In this document: positions 22,265 to 31,004 of the stretch, one piece after another
Position numbering within the stretch: the first letter of the stretch is position 1
Layout: each line of letters starts with the position of its first letter
From: an uncultured Nitrospinota bacterium
Lineage (GTDB): Bacteria; UBA8248
Direction of reading: 5' to 3'
Length of the DNA stretch: 32,451 bases
NCBI GenBank assembly: GCA_947258645.1
Contig: CAMYJL010000005.1
Coordinates: 1-32,451 of the forward strand
Position numbers and translations under genes: made by a program
Notes under the pieces: model-generated
Told to the model about the DNA's origin: nothing
What the model saw: only the letters and a program-made list of their open reading frames with translations
Database searches by the model: none

Positions 22265-24409
22265 ATGAACATCCGAAATGGTAAATTCCCGTCTGTGCTC
22301 CCGGCCATTGTTTTGTTGATACTCATCCTTCCGTTTCCCGTCTTTTTCATCCAGGCTTCTTCCGCGGCTTCCGAGGCGATCAAGACACAGGAAATTCTTC
22401 AGCTGGGGCAAAAATTAAAAAATAAAAGCGATGGTGTCTATCTTCTCAGTGGCTCGCCCGGGAAAGCACCGAAAGACGATCTTCTTTCGGAGCCCGTGAA
22501 GAAATCCGGCGAGGACGATCTCCTGTCCGGGCCGGAGGAAAAAACAAAATCTGAAGCCCAGAAAATAGACAATAAGGACGATCTTCTCAGCGGCTCGCCC
22601 GAAAAAAAACAACAAGACGATCTTCTTTCGGAGCCCGTGAAAAAATCGGACGATAAAGATCTCCTCTCTGAACCGGACAAAAAATCAAAATCTGAAACCC
22701 GAAAAATAGACAATAAGAAAAAGACCTCCCAGACAGTCACCGAGGAGGCCAGCGCGGCCCATGAGAAACTGTTTGCGGAGAGCCGCTATCCGTCGGCCGC
22801 CACCTGTGGAACCTGTCACCCCAAGCATTACCGGGAATGGTCCGTTTCGCAGCATTCCTACTCCCAGTTGAGCCCCGTTTACCTGTCGATCAGTAATTTT
22901 CTCAACTCAACGACCAGCGGAAGCATGGGGGATTTTTGTCTTCGCTGCCATAGCCAGGTAGGGGCGAACCTGAATGAGTCCCCCGCCATTTCCAACCTCG
23001 AACGGCATCCCACCTCCCGGGAGGGCATTACCTGCGTCGTATGTCACCGCATGAATCTGCCCTACAACAAGGCCAGCGGCCGGGTGGGCCTGGTGGAAGG
23101 GGATCTCCTGAAGCCCATCTATGGGCCGACGGGCGACAAGGAACTCCAGCGTGTCCTGAAGAATCCGGATAAATACCGGGTTGTCACTGAGTCGGGAAAG
23201 GCCGGCCGGAAGATTCACACCAACATCAAGAAATTCGAGCCCATCTCATCTTCCACCTTCTGCGGCTCCTGCCATGACGTCACGCTGTTCAATGGTTTCC
23301 GTCTCGAGGAGGCTTTCAGCGAATACCGGACCTCTCCGGCCGCGGCGAAGGGCGTGACTTGCCAGGATTGCCACATGGGCAAGACGCCGGGCGTTCCCTC
23401 GGGCTATGAGCGGGGCCCTGCGGCCGTCATCGGCAAGGTGCCGACGTCGCCGAGGAAATTGACCAACCACATGTTCCCCGGGCCGGATTTTTCGGTCATT
23501 CATCCGGGAATCTTCCCGCACAACGCCGAGGCGCAGAAGTTGGCCACTCTTAAGGAATGGCTCCAGTACGACCATAAGGCTGGGTGGGGGACGGACAAGT
23601 TTGAGGACAATGTGCCGCCCGGCTATCGATTCCCGGATCGGTGGAAGTCGGTGGATGACAGGGTCGAGGCCCGCGAGATTCTCAACGAGCAGTTCAAGCG
23701 GCTCGAGTGGGCGCGCGGGAAACGAAGGGAGATCCTCCGCAACGGATTCCGTCTGGGCGAGGTGGTGACGACCCAGGCGGACAAAAACGGGATCCGCCTG
23801 AAGGTCAAAGTGGAGAATCTCACCGACGGACACAACGTGCCGACAGGCTTTACCGGCGAGCGGGTGATCTGGCTCCAGGTGACGGTAACGGACGGGGATG
23901 GAAAGGTCATTTTCAAATCCGGCGACCTGGACCCGAACGGGGACGTGCGGGACCAGGAATCCGCCTATGTCCACAACGGCGAGCTGCCGTTGGACAAGCA
24001 ACTCTTCAATCTGCAGTCGCGGTTTGTTCATTCGAATGTGCGCGGCGGGGAACGTCTCCAGGTCATTCCCATACCGTTCACGATTACGGCGTTGCCGATT
24101 GTCCGGCCGTCGATTCAGTCCCTGATTCTAACCGGTGAGCCTTTGACCGAGCGGAACCATCGCAAGGGAATTGAACCCCTCGGCCACCGCTGGGCGAAAT
24201 ACACGATCGATTCGAGCGCCCTGACGGGGAAGGGCCCCTACGAAGCGAATGTACGGCTGATGATCGCCCCGATTCCGGCCAATTTAATCGGCGCCGTGCA
24301 AAGCGTGGGGTTCGACTATGGCATGAGCGCACGGCAGATCGCCGATACCGTGGTCGAAGGGCACGAAGCTCTTTGGGAGAAAAAAATCGCGATCGAGATC
24401 AAAAAATAG
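22265..24409 (+). CDS. Periplasmic pentaheme cytochrome c with N-terminal repeats and C-terminal beta domain
   Basis: 714 residues. A Sec signal peptide spans about 1-35 (VLPAIVLLILILPFPVFF then QASSAASE). Residues about 59-152 are a charged low-complexity segment built from DDLLSxP-type units. Five CxxCH sites follow: CGTCH (181), CLRCH (225), CVVCH (257), CGSCH (333) and CQDCH (366), with extra His residues available as distal ligands; the spacing resembles cytochrome c554-type folds. From about residue 490 a beta-rich domain (ENLTDGHNVPTGFTGERVIW, TVTDGDGKVIF) resembles the Ig-like tails of large multiheme cytochromes. It is followed 59 bases later by an outer-membrane barrel gene, so it may deliver electrons to or through the outer membrane. 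The exact family and acceptor are unknown. Confidence 0.85.
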   Translation: MNIRNGKFPSVLPAIVLLILILPFPVFFIQASSAASEAIKTQEILQLGQKLKNKSDGVYLLSGSPGKAPKDDLLSEPVKKSGEDDLLSGPEEKTKSEAQKIDNKDDLLSGSPEKKQQDDLLSEPVKKSDDKDLLSEPDKKSKSETRKIDNKKKTSQTVTEEASAAHEKLFAESRYPSAATCGTCHPKHYREWSVSQHSYSQLSPVYLSISNFLNSTTSGSMGDFCLRCHSQVGANLNESPAISNLERHPTSREGITCVVCHRMNLPYNKASGRVGLVEGDLLKPIYGPTGDKELQRVLKNPDKYRVVTESGKAGRKIHTNIKKFEPISSSTFCGSCHDVTLFNGFRLEEAFSEYRTSPAAAKGVTCQDCHMGKTPGVPSGYERGPAAVIGKVPTSPRKLTNHMFPGPDFSVIHPGIFPHNAEAQKLATLKEWLQYDHKAGWGTDKFEDNVPPGYRFPDRWKSVDDRVEAREILNEQFKRLEWARGKRREILRNGFRLGEVVTTQADKNGIRLKVKVENLTDGHNVPTGFTGERVIWLQVTVTDGDGKVIFKSGDLDPNGDVRDQESAYVHNGELPLDKQLFNLQSRFVHSNVRGGERLQVIPIPFTITALPIVRPSIQSLILTGEPLTERNHRKGIEPLGHRWAKYTIDSSALTGKGPYEANVRLMIAPIPANLIGAVQSVGFDYGMSARQIADTVVEGHEALWEKKIAIEIKK
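22440..22721 (+). repeat. Two tandem 141-bp units encoding DDLLS-rich peptide
   Basis: Copies at 22440-22580 and 22581-22721 align without gaps at an exact 141-base (47-codon) period; several blocks are identical, such as GACGATCTTCTTTCGGAGCC. Within each copy the peptide motif DDLLSxP recurs about every 14-16 residues. The duplication keeps frame and sits in the linker after the signal peptide. Confidence 0.9.
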
Positions 24410-24468
24410 AGCCGGTCCGGCGGACGGCGTTCATTGGCAATCTCCGGAGGCAAAAAGAAAGAGACAAT

Positions 24469-26277
24469 ATGATAGAACCTCCCTGGCATCTTTTTCGTGG
24501 CCTAATATACGGCACTGTCTTCATCATTTTGGTATGGCATCAAATCTTTTATAGTCACCTGGCAAGGGCTTCGGAAGGAATTTATTACGTCAGGAGAATT
24601 GTAGAGCGGCGCGCCCGAAGCAAACCGGCGGTCCGGAACAGGCGGGTGGTTCGGAACAAGCAGACGGCCCGAAACAATTCCGTTGAAGTGGCTCGGAACC
24701 ATCCGGAGGAAACGGCCCGGCGAGAAGCGTCTGAGTTGGCCCGGATCGATTCTAATGAGACGGCCCAAAACGGTTCAACTGGAGCCGCGTGGAGTGTTGC
24801 GAAGAAGACAGTTCAAAGTGGTTCGGCTGGAACTGTCTGGAGCGATGCAAAAAAGACGGCCCAAAGTGATTCAACTGGAGCCGCCTGGAGTGTTGCGAAG
24901 AAGACAGTTCAAAGCGGTTCGGCTGGAACGGCCCGGAAAGAGCCAGTTCAGGTCGCCGGAGGATTTGCCATCGGCGAGAAAACCGGAGAGAGCCGCCTCT
25001 CGGATAAACCGACGGAATTTCATTCGGCGGACAAGGTCCCGGAACGTCCTCCCTTGCTGATCGAGCTGGGCGATCCGTTTCTCCATCAGGGGAACCTGAA
25101 TCCCGGCTTCGAGCTTCCGGGCGGGGCGGTGTGGCAGCCGCGCCTTTGGATATTCGGAACACTTCGAACGGCGATTCAATCCTTCGATAACGGCGTCGAT
25201 CCCGGAATCACCGAGTGGGCCAGCCGGTTCGATCTTTTTGCCAATCTCCAGCTGACGGGAACGGAGAAAATCCTTGTCGGAATCCGCCCCTTGGACCGGA
25301 ACCGGTTCAGCGAGTTCACGCGGTATTCGTGGAGCCCGGAAAATTCGTTCCGCGACGAAACCAACGTCGACATCCGCACCCTGTTTTTCGAAGGCGACTT
25401 CGGGAGCCTGTTTCCCTTTCTGGATCCGAAGGGGACAAAGCCGATCGATTTCGGGTTCTCCGTCGGCCGCCAGCCTCTCGTATTTCAGGACGGCATTCTG
25501 ATCAACGATACCGTGGACGCAGTGGGAGTCGTCCGGAACAACATTCATCTTCCGGGTGTCTCGAATTTGCGGGCCACCGCGGTGTACGGGTGGGGCGAAC
25601 TCGACAGCAACCGCCCCGACCCCGATGCGACCATGATCGGCCTGTTTCTCGCGGCCGACCTTCCCGTCAGCACGGTAGAGATCGACGGAATCTACGTGAA
25701 AGATGACGGTCAGGGGAACGACGGCTCTTTCCATTTTGGCGCCTCCGCGACCCAACGGATCGGCGAGCTGAACACCACCTTCCGCGCGAATGCTTCCACC
25801 GCCGAGGACAGGGACACCGTGGGAGTCAGCGACGGCGTGCTCCTCTCGGCGGAGCTCTCGTTTACGCCGCACCGATCGGACGACAACGTTTATTTCAACG
25901 CCTTTTGGGCCATCGACAACTACACCCAGGCCGGGCGGGAACCGGTGGTCGGAGGGCCCCTCGCGACGTTCGGAATTCTTTTCGCTTCGGTCAGTCTCGG
26001 AAATTATCTGTCCGAGCTGAGCAGCCGGGCGAACGAGGTGGCGGGAGGCGCGTTGGGTTATCAGGCATTCTGGGATCAGCACCGGAAAAATCTCGTTTTC
26101 GAAATCGCGGGCCGATTCGATACGAGCGGGAAGGGAAACGACGATATCGCCCTCGGAATCCAATACCAGCAAAAACTGACCCAAAGGCTTCTCTGGCAAA
26201 TCGATACTTTTTATTCGTTCCAGGACGGACGCGACGACGCCTTCGGGGGGCGGATGGAGCTTCTCTACCAGTTCTAG
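24469..26277 (+). CDS. Outer-membrane beta-barrel porin-like protein with N-terminal tandem repeats
   Basis: I chose the ATG at 24469; an in-frame TTG at 24373 would add 32 charged residues in front of the signal peptide and overlap the previous gene. The product is 602 residues. A signal peptide ends near residue 38 (GLIYGTVFIILVWHQIFYSHLARAS). Then comes a basic, Arg/Asn-rich stretch and a 16-residue tandem repeat (about 97-161). From about residue 205 the protein shows alternating amphipathic strands (PRLWIFGTLRTAIQSF, WASRFDLFANLQLTG, IDFGFSVGRQPLVFQDGILI) and ends in ELLYQF, with the C-terminal Phe needed for BAM insertion. The fold resembles alginate-export/phosphate-selective porins. 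It may be a channel or a barrel partner for the adjacent cytochromes. Confidence 0.8.
   Translation: MIEPPWHLFRGLIYGTVFIILVWHQIFYSHLARASEGIYYVRRIVERRARSKPAVRNRRVVRNKQTARNNSVEVARNHPEETARREASELARIDSNETAQNGSTGAAWSVAKKTVQSGSAGTVWSDAKKTAQSDSTGAAWSVAKKTVQSGSAGTARKEPVQVAGGFAIGEKTGESRLSDKPTEFHSADKVPERPPLLIELGDPFLHQGNLNPGFELPGGAVWQPRLWIFGTLRTAIQSFDNGVDPGITEWASRFDLFANLQLTGTEKILVGIRPLDRNRFSEFTRYSWSPENSFRDETNVDIRTLFFEGDFGSLFPFLDPKGTKPIDFGFSVGRQPLVFQDGILINDTVDAVGVVRNNIHLPGVSNLRATAVYGWGELDSNRPDPDATMIGLFLAADLPVSTVEIDGIYVKDDGQGNDGSFHFGASATQRIGELNTTFRANASTAEDRDTVGVSDGVLLSAELSFTPHRSDDNVYFNAFWAIDNYTQAGREPVVGGPLATFGILFASVSLGNYLSELSSRANEVAGGALGYQAFWDQHRKNLVFEIAGRFDTSGKGNDDIALGIQYQQKLTQRLLWQIDTFYSFQDGRDDAFGGRMELLYQF
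24759..24950 (+). repeat. Two 96-bp tandem units (48-bp sub-period) in the porin gene
   Basis: The second unit repeats the first after exactly 96 bases (GACGGCCCA at 24759 and 24855). At protein level each half is a 16-residue motif, AQxGSTGAAWSVAKKT alternating with VQSGSAGTVWSDAKKT, in about 3.5 copies. The frame is preserved. This is a minisatellite-like expansion in a linker, not a CRISPR array. Confidence 0.9.
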
Positions 26278-26339
26278 ACCAAATGACCGGCGCCGCTGCC
26301 TCAGCCCGGTCTGATTTTGTCATCGGATGAAACGGAGCC

Positions 26340-28151
26340 ATGAACTTGACGCAATTATCGGAAATGTGGGACGGGCTCTCGGCCACAGTGGAGATGGCCG
26401 ACATTTTTCATTTCGCCATCCTGGCCATCTTCTCAGTCATTCTGGGCGAGATGATCGCGATGCTGTTCTCGCGCATGTACCGCATGATGTATGAGCGCGC
26501 CCAGCAAAAGCTCCGCCTCTCCCTTCTGAGGGCAGAGGTGGACCAGGCGATCGGCCCTCATGCCGGTGCCCGGAAGAGGGCCCATGCCTGGCAAGGCTAC
26601 CGGAAGTTCCGGGTTCTCAAAAAAATAACGGAGTGCCGGGATGTCTGTTCGGTGTATCTGGTTCCCCATGACGGGAAGCCGCTCCCTTCCTTCCGGCCGG
26701 GACAGTTTCTGACGCTTCGCCATCGCGCGCCGGAGATGAACATTGGCAACGGAAAAGAAGTCGTTCGCTGTTATTCGATTTCGAGCAGTCCCGATGTGAA
26801 TGACTGTTACAGAATATCCATCAAAAAGGTTCCCCCTCCATACGGAAGCGTGAATATCCCGCCGGGTCTCATGTCGAATTACTTCCATCACCACGTCGAC
26901 AATGGAGACATCGTAGATGTCATGGCGCCATCCGGGAACTTTTCCTTGGAGGCAAAACGGAACACCCCGATTGTGCTCATTTCCAACGGCATCGGGATTA
27001 CCCCGTTGCTCAGCATGCTGGACGCCATGATCCAATCGGGAGAGAAGCGCGAGGTGTGGTTGTTTTTCGGGTTCCGGTGCAAGGAGGAACACCCTTTTCA
27101 GAAACATATCCAGAATATCGCGGAAGAAAACGATCAAATTCATTTGAACGTCTGCTACAGCAACCCCGGACCGGGCGATTTGCCCAGGTGGGACTATGAT
27201 CACCAAGAACGGATTGGCGTCGATCTGCTGAAGCGGCTTCTCCCGTCCAATAATTATAAATTCTACCTGTGCGGCTCCCAAGAGATGGTGACGACCCTGA
27301 CGGACGGACTCAGGGCGTGGGGGGTGCCAGATCCTGACATCAAGTCGGAATCATTTGGCCCCGGAGCCGCAACCCGGGAGTTGATCCCCAGTTCCCCGCC
27401 GGAGCGGGCGAACGGAGAATGTCCCCTGAATTTTTCTCGGGGAAAGCTGGGAATGACCTCCTTTAAAACCCTGGGCGCGGTGAAATGGAGCCTGGTGTGG
27501 ACGAAGACGCAGAGCCGTTCGGCCAAGGCTGGGTTAAATGGTGCCTCCCCGGCCGGAGAGAAGTTTATGGGCTGGTTGCTCATGAGCCAGCAAAGCGGAT
27601 GGCGGGCGGTCATGTCCTTCAACGCCTCAGGGAAGTTTCTGAGCGGGTCGCTCTCGCCGTCGAGCCGAATGACGAGTCCCTTCAAGCAACTTCTTTCCGA
27701 ATTGACCGGAAGGGAACCGGAGGAAGTCATCGTCCGGCTGGAGAGACTTTTTGAGCAGGACCGGAACAAGGCCGAGGCGCTGGACCTCTCCGTCTGGCTG
27801 AAACTGATCCGGGCGTTTCCCGCCGTAAAGGCGGACAGCGCGCCTTACAGGATGGCGTTCCATTCGGCTCTGAACGCAAAGCCCGAAACGGAAAAGAAAG
27901 TGACAGTGACGTTTTCCAAAAGCAAGAAAACCCTGGAATGGGACTCGTCGTCCAGTTCGCTCCTGGATTTCGCCCATCGGAACGGCGTCTCCATCGAAGC
28001 GAATTGCCGATCGGGAAATTGCGGTGCGTGCATTACGGCGTTGAAAAAAGGTGGGGTCGTCTATCTGCGGGCGCCGGGAAGGGAAACGGCAGATGGTTCA
28101 TGCCTGACCTGCATCGCCGTTCCCAAGGAAAATTTAACGCTTCAAGCCTGA
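26340..28151 (+). CDS. Membrane-anchored FAD/NAD(P)H oxidoreductase with C-terminal [2Fe-2S] ferredoxin domain
   Basis: 603 residues; ATG with CGGAGCC upstream. A membrane helix lies near 23-46 (DIFHFAILAIFSVILGEMIA). The FAD domain has FRPGQFLTLRH and the flavin motif RCYSISSSP. The NAD(P) domain follows with LISNGIGITPLLSMLDAM, YKFYLCGSQEMV and ESFGPG. After a roughly 150-residue middle segment, a plant-type [2Fe-2S] domain closes the protein with CRSGNCGACIT and a final cysteine in SCLTC. The order FNR then ferredoxin matches Hcr/Hmp-like and phenol-hydroxylase-type reductases, but the anchor and long middle segment are unusual. It would feed NAD(P)H electrons into the membrane or cytochrome chain. 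The middle part shows signs of a frame disturbance between about 27470 and 27680. Confidence 0.85.
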   Translation: MNLTQLSEMWDGLSATVEMADIFHFAILAIFSVILGEMIAMLFSRMYRMMYERAQQKLRLSLLRAEVDQAIGPHAGARKRAHAWQGYRKFRVLKKITECRDVCSVYLVPHDGKPLPSFRPGQFLTLRHRAPEMNIGNGKEVVRCYSISSSPDVNDCYRISIKKVPPPYGSVNIPPGLMSNYFHHHVDNGDIVDVMAPSGNFSLEAKRNTPIVLISNGIGITPLLSMLDAMIQSGEKREVWLFFGFRCKEEHPFQKHIQNIAEENDQIHLNVCYSNPGPGDLPRWDYDHQERIGVDLLKRLLPSNNYKFYLCGSQEMVTTLTDGLRAWGVPDPDIKSESFGPGAATRELIPSSPPERANGECPLNFSRGKLGMTSFKTLGAVKWSLVWTKTQSRSAKAGLNGASPAGEKFMGWLLMSQQSGWRAVMSFNASGKFLSGSLSPSSRMTSPFKQLLSELTGREPEEVIVRLERLFEQDRNKAEALDLSVWLKLIRAFPAVKADSAPYRMAFHSALNAKPETEKKVTVTFSKSKKTLEWDSSSSSLLDFAHRNGVSIEANCRSGNCGACITALKKGGVVYLRAPGRETADGSCLTCIAVPKENLTLQA

Positions 28152-28163
28152 GCTGGCGAGCAA

Positions 28164-29246
28164 ATGGAGAATCCTCTGGTGTCCATCAACCGATCGCGAA
28201 AGATGAAAATGAACCCCGGAATTTTTTCTGAACTTCCTGCGGGAGCGCAAATTTTGGTAGGCGCCTGTCTGGTGGCAATCGCCGTTTTCTATGCGGGTCC
28301 GAAAGAAGCCCATGCCGCTCCCGACCCCAAGCTGGTTGTCGGGCCGGGCGAGTGCGGCGAGTGCCATGCCTCCGAGGTGACGGCATGGCGAAAGACCAGA
28401 CATTTCAAAGCGTTTCGCGGCCTCACCCGGAGGGGCGACGCCCTCCAGATTGCCAAGAAAATGGGGATCAAGCGCATTAAGCGGGAAAGTCTTTGCATGA
28501 ATTGCCATTTTACCTCGAAGCCCAGGAAAAAAAGGATCAAGCCCATCGCCGGGATTTCCTGTGAGTCCTGCCACGGGGCGGCCAAAAAATGGGTCGATGT
28601 CCATCAAAACTTCGGGGGAAAGGGGGCCACGAAGAAGACGGAACCCCCCGAGCACAAGAAGCAGCGTCTGATGAAGATGAAGGCGGGGGGGATGATTCGT
28701 CCCGCCGAGATTTATCGGCTCGCCCGGAACTGCTTTCAGTGCCACACGGTTCCCTATGAAAAACTGGTCAACGTCGGAGGCCATACGCCGGGCAGCAAAT
28801 TCGACCTGGTCTCGTGGCTGCAAGGAGAGGTTCGCCACAATTATCTGGCCAGCAACGGGAAGAAAAACGCCAAGGCGTCCCCGGAGCGCAAGCGGGTTCT
28901 TTTTGTCGTCGGAAAGGCGGTCGAGCTTGAATACAACCTGAGAGGGGTCGCCAAGGCCACGAAAAAGGCCACCTATGCCGTGAAGATGGCCAGGCGCGCC
29001 AAGGCCGCGATGGATGCCTTCAAGAAAATTTCCGGTGTCGTGTCGGCCCCCGAGATTCAAAAAATTCTGGCCGCCTCGGCATCCGTCCGGTTGAAGCTGA
29101 ACAACGAAAAGGAATTGCTGCGCGCGGCGGACATCGTCTCCCGGGAGGCGGAGAAGCTTGGCAGGAAGTACGACGGGGCCCGGTGGGCCAAGCTGGATCC
29201 GCTCATCCCCAAGCAGGATCAATACAAAGGAAAGCCGGCAAAGTAA
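28164..29246 (+). CDS. Tetraheme cytochrome c554-like periplasmic protein
   Basis: 360 residues from the ATG at 28164; an ATG at 28203 (14th codon) would give a shorter, more usual signal peptide and may be the real start. Neither has a clear ribosome site. The signal peptide ends near KEAHAAPDPK. Four heme sites follow: CGECH (64), CMNCH (111), CESCH (133) and CFQCH (190). Numerous His residues nearby (TRHFKAF, VDVHQNF) can be distal ligands. The arrangement fits the cytochrome c554 family, known from ammonia oxidisers as the acceptor for hydroxylamine oxidoreductase. The C-terminal 130 residues are helical, Lys- and Ala-rich and without hemes. The gene lies 12 bases after the reductase. A shuttle role between membrane and outer-membrane partners is inferred. 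Confidence 0.85.
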   Translation: MENPLVSINRSRKMKMNPGIFSELPAGAQILVGACLVAIAVFYAGPKEAHAAPDPKLVVGPGECGECHASEVTAWRKTRHFKAFRGLTRRGDALQIAKKMGIKRIKRESLCMNCHFTSKPRKKRIKPIAGISCESCHGAAKKWVDVHQNFGGKGATKKTEPPEHKKQRLMKMKAGGMIRPAEIYRLARNCFQCHTVPYEKLVNVGGHTPGSKFDLVSWLQGEVRHNYLASNGKKNAKASPERKRVLFVVGKAVELEYNLRGVAKATKKATYAVKMARRAKAAMDAFKKISGVVSAPEIQKILAASASVRLKLNNEKELLRAADIVSREAEKLGRKYDGARWAKLDPLIPKQDQYKGKPAK

Positions 29247-29285
29247 TTCTCTTTTTTGGGAAATTTGGGAAAACTCTGGGACACG

Positions 29286-31004
29286 ATGAGAAATTCATTC
29301 CGATCGATACGAACACCGCAACGGTGGGATGAGCCGTTCGGGCCGGACATGACGGACGCGGACGTGGATTGGCTTCTGAAAAAAGATCCGTTCAGTGAAA
29401 TCGATCCCGCGAATTTTTCCGAGACCACACCCTTCCGCGGCATTCTGAAAAACGACACGCGCATCACGCGGTACAAGCGCGGCGAAATCGTGATTCGGAA
29501 GGGGGATTACGACAATTTCGCTTTCCTGATCCTCGAGGGGAGCGTTCGCGTATTTCTGGACGACCTGGATGAGGAAATCCTCGGTCGGCAAAAGCCCGAA
29601 AAAAAATACATTCTCCGATCGTTCCGCCAGTTGTGGTCCAATTCTCCGATCGCGGAGTTCCGGGATGTCTCGTCTTTCCAGAATTCCAGTGGAACCAGGT
29701 TGCGCCGGGAAGGAAAGGACATCCATGTTTTCCTGCAAAATTATCCCTCCGTGATCCATCGTTACAGTACGGATCGCCTCGAGGAAGGGAGCATGTTCGG
29801 GGAAATTGCGGCGCTGGGGCGAACGCCTCAACCGGCCACTGTGATAGCGGACGAAGGCTGCGTTCTTTGCGAAATCAGGTGGCAGGGGCTGCATGAAATC
29901 CGGCGGCGGGACGAGGGAATCCGCCATTACGTGGACCGGCTTTACCGCGAGCGCAGTTTAAAGGAACACCTGCGGAACACGCCCGATTTCAGTCATCTGG
30001 ATGAGAAAGATATCCAGTTCATCTCGGAAAACACGCTGTTCGAAACCTACGGCGATTTCGACTGGCATACGAGCTATACCGCCTTCTCCCGGATGGACCC
30101 CGCCGAGCGGCTGGAGTACGAGCCGATCATCGCCGAGGAGGGGAGTTATGCGGATGGTCTGATCATCATCCGGGCCGGATTCGCCCACCTTCTTGAAAAG
30201 GTGGATCACGGCTACCGCACCATCAGCTACCTCGGGCGAGGGGCGACGTTTGGGTTCAATGAAATCTGTCACAATTACCGGTTCGACGAAAAAGTCCCCT
30301 TTCAGCAGACCTTGCGGGCAATGGGGTATGTGGATGTTCTGCGGGTGCCCACCTCGATCGTGGAACAGTATGTGGTTTCGTCCATGCCGGAGAAGAAGCT
30401 GCCGCCCCGGATCCGGACCGGGCAGCCTTCCCAGTCGATCTGGAAAAAGGTGAACAGCGAACGCAAGCTCGAGGCCGGGTTGTGGGAGTTTCTCGTCGAT
30501 AACCGGTTTATCAATGGCACGAGTACCATGCTCATCGATCTGAATCGGTGCACCCGTTGCGACGATTGCGTGACGGCATGCGCCGGGGCGCATGACGGTA
30601 ATCCCCGGTTCATCCGGAGCGGCAAGCGGTTCGGCAAGTTCCTGGTGGCGAACGCCTGCATGCATTGCATCGACCCGGTGTGCATGATCGGATGCCCCAC
30701 GGGAGCGATCCACCGAAGCTCATATGAAGGGCAGGTCGTCATCAATGACAATACGTGCATCGGATGTTCCACCTGTGCGAACAGTTGTCCCTACGACAAC
30801 ATCCAGATGGTCCAGATTCGGGAAAAGCACGGAGCATTTGTCATCGATCAGGCAACCAACGCTTCGATCGAAAAGGCGACGAAGTGCGATCTGTGCATTG
30901 ATCAAATCGGCGGACCGGCCTGTCTGGGTGCCTGCCCGCACGATGCGTTGGCGCGCATCGATGTGCGGGACGAAGACGCCCTCCTCAAATGGACGCAAAG
31001 ATAA
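29286..31004 (+). CDS. Fusion of two cNMP-binding-like domains with a four-cluster ferredoxin
   Basis: 572 residues from the ATG at 29286; an in-frame TTG at 29256 is the alternative start. Domain 1 (about 45-215) is a cyclic-nucleotide-binding barrel with an internal insert; its phosphate cassette reads FGEIAALGRTPQPATVIA, where the Arg that contacts the cyclic phosphate is Gln. Domain 2 (about 235-360) is a second barrel (EEGSYADGLIIIRAG, YLGRGATFGFNEI), also without the canonical cassette. The C-terminal 150 residues form a DmsB/HybA-like ferredoxin: CTRCDDCVTAC, CMHCIDPVCMIGCP, CIGCSTCANSCP and CDLCIDQIGGPACLGACP. It has no signal peptide, so it is cytoplasmic. It abuts the cytochrome b-like gene (TAATG), suggesting a complex that takes electrons to or from the membrane, with the barrels as a docking or sensory part. 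Confidence 0.85.
   Translation: MRNSFRSIRTPQRWDEPFGPDMTDADVDWLLKKDPFSEIDPANFSETTPFRGILKNDTRITRYKRGEIVIRKGDYDNFAFLILEGSVRVFLDDLDEEILGRQKPEKKYILRSFRQLWSNSPIAEFRDVSSFQNSSGTRLRREGKDIHVFLQNYPSVIHRYSTDRLEEGSMFGEIAALGRTPQPATVIADEGCVLCEIRWQGLHEIRRRDEGIRHYVDRLYRERSLKEHLRNTPDFSHLDEKDIQFISENTLFETYGDFDWHTSYTAFSRMDPAERLEYEPIIAEEGSYADGLIIIRAGFAHLLEKVDHGYRTISYLGRGATFGFNEICHNYRFDEKVPFQQTLRAMGYVDVLRVPTSIVEQYVVSSMPEKKLPPRIRTGQPSQSIWKKVNSERKLEAGLWEFLVDNRFINGTSTMLIDLNRCTRCDDCVTACAGAHDGNPRFIRSGKRFGKFLVANACMHCIDPVCMIGCPTGAIHRSSYEGQVVINDNTCIGCSTCANSCPYDNIQMVQIREKHGAFVIDQATNASIEKATKCDLCIDQIGGPACLGACPHDALARIDVRDEDALLKWTQR

Noticed and set aside
24373-24468. Upstream TTG start for the porin gene
   Set aside because: It would overlap the preceding gene and place 32 charged residues before the signal peptide; the ATG at 24469 gives a normal signal sequence.
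22440-24950. Direct repeats considered as a CRISPR array
   Set aside because: The repeats are contiguous 141- and 48/96-base coding units without unique spacers, in frame within two exported proteins.
28164-29246. Identification of the tetraheme protein as a true ammonia-oxidiser cytochrome c554
   Set aside because: The heme arrangement fits the family, but no hydroxylamine oxidoreductase gene is in the window and the C-terminal Lys/Ala-rich half is different.
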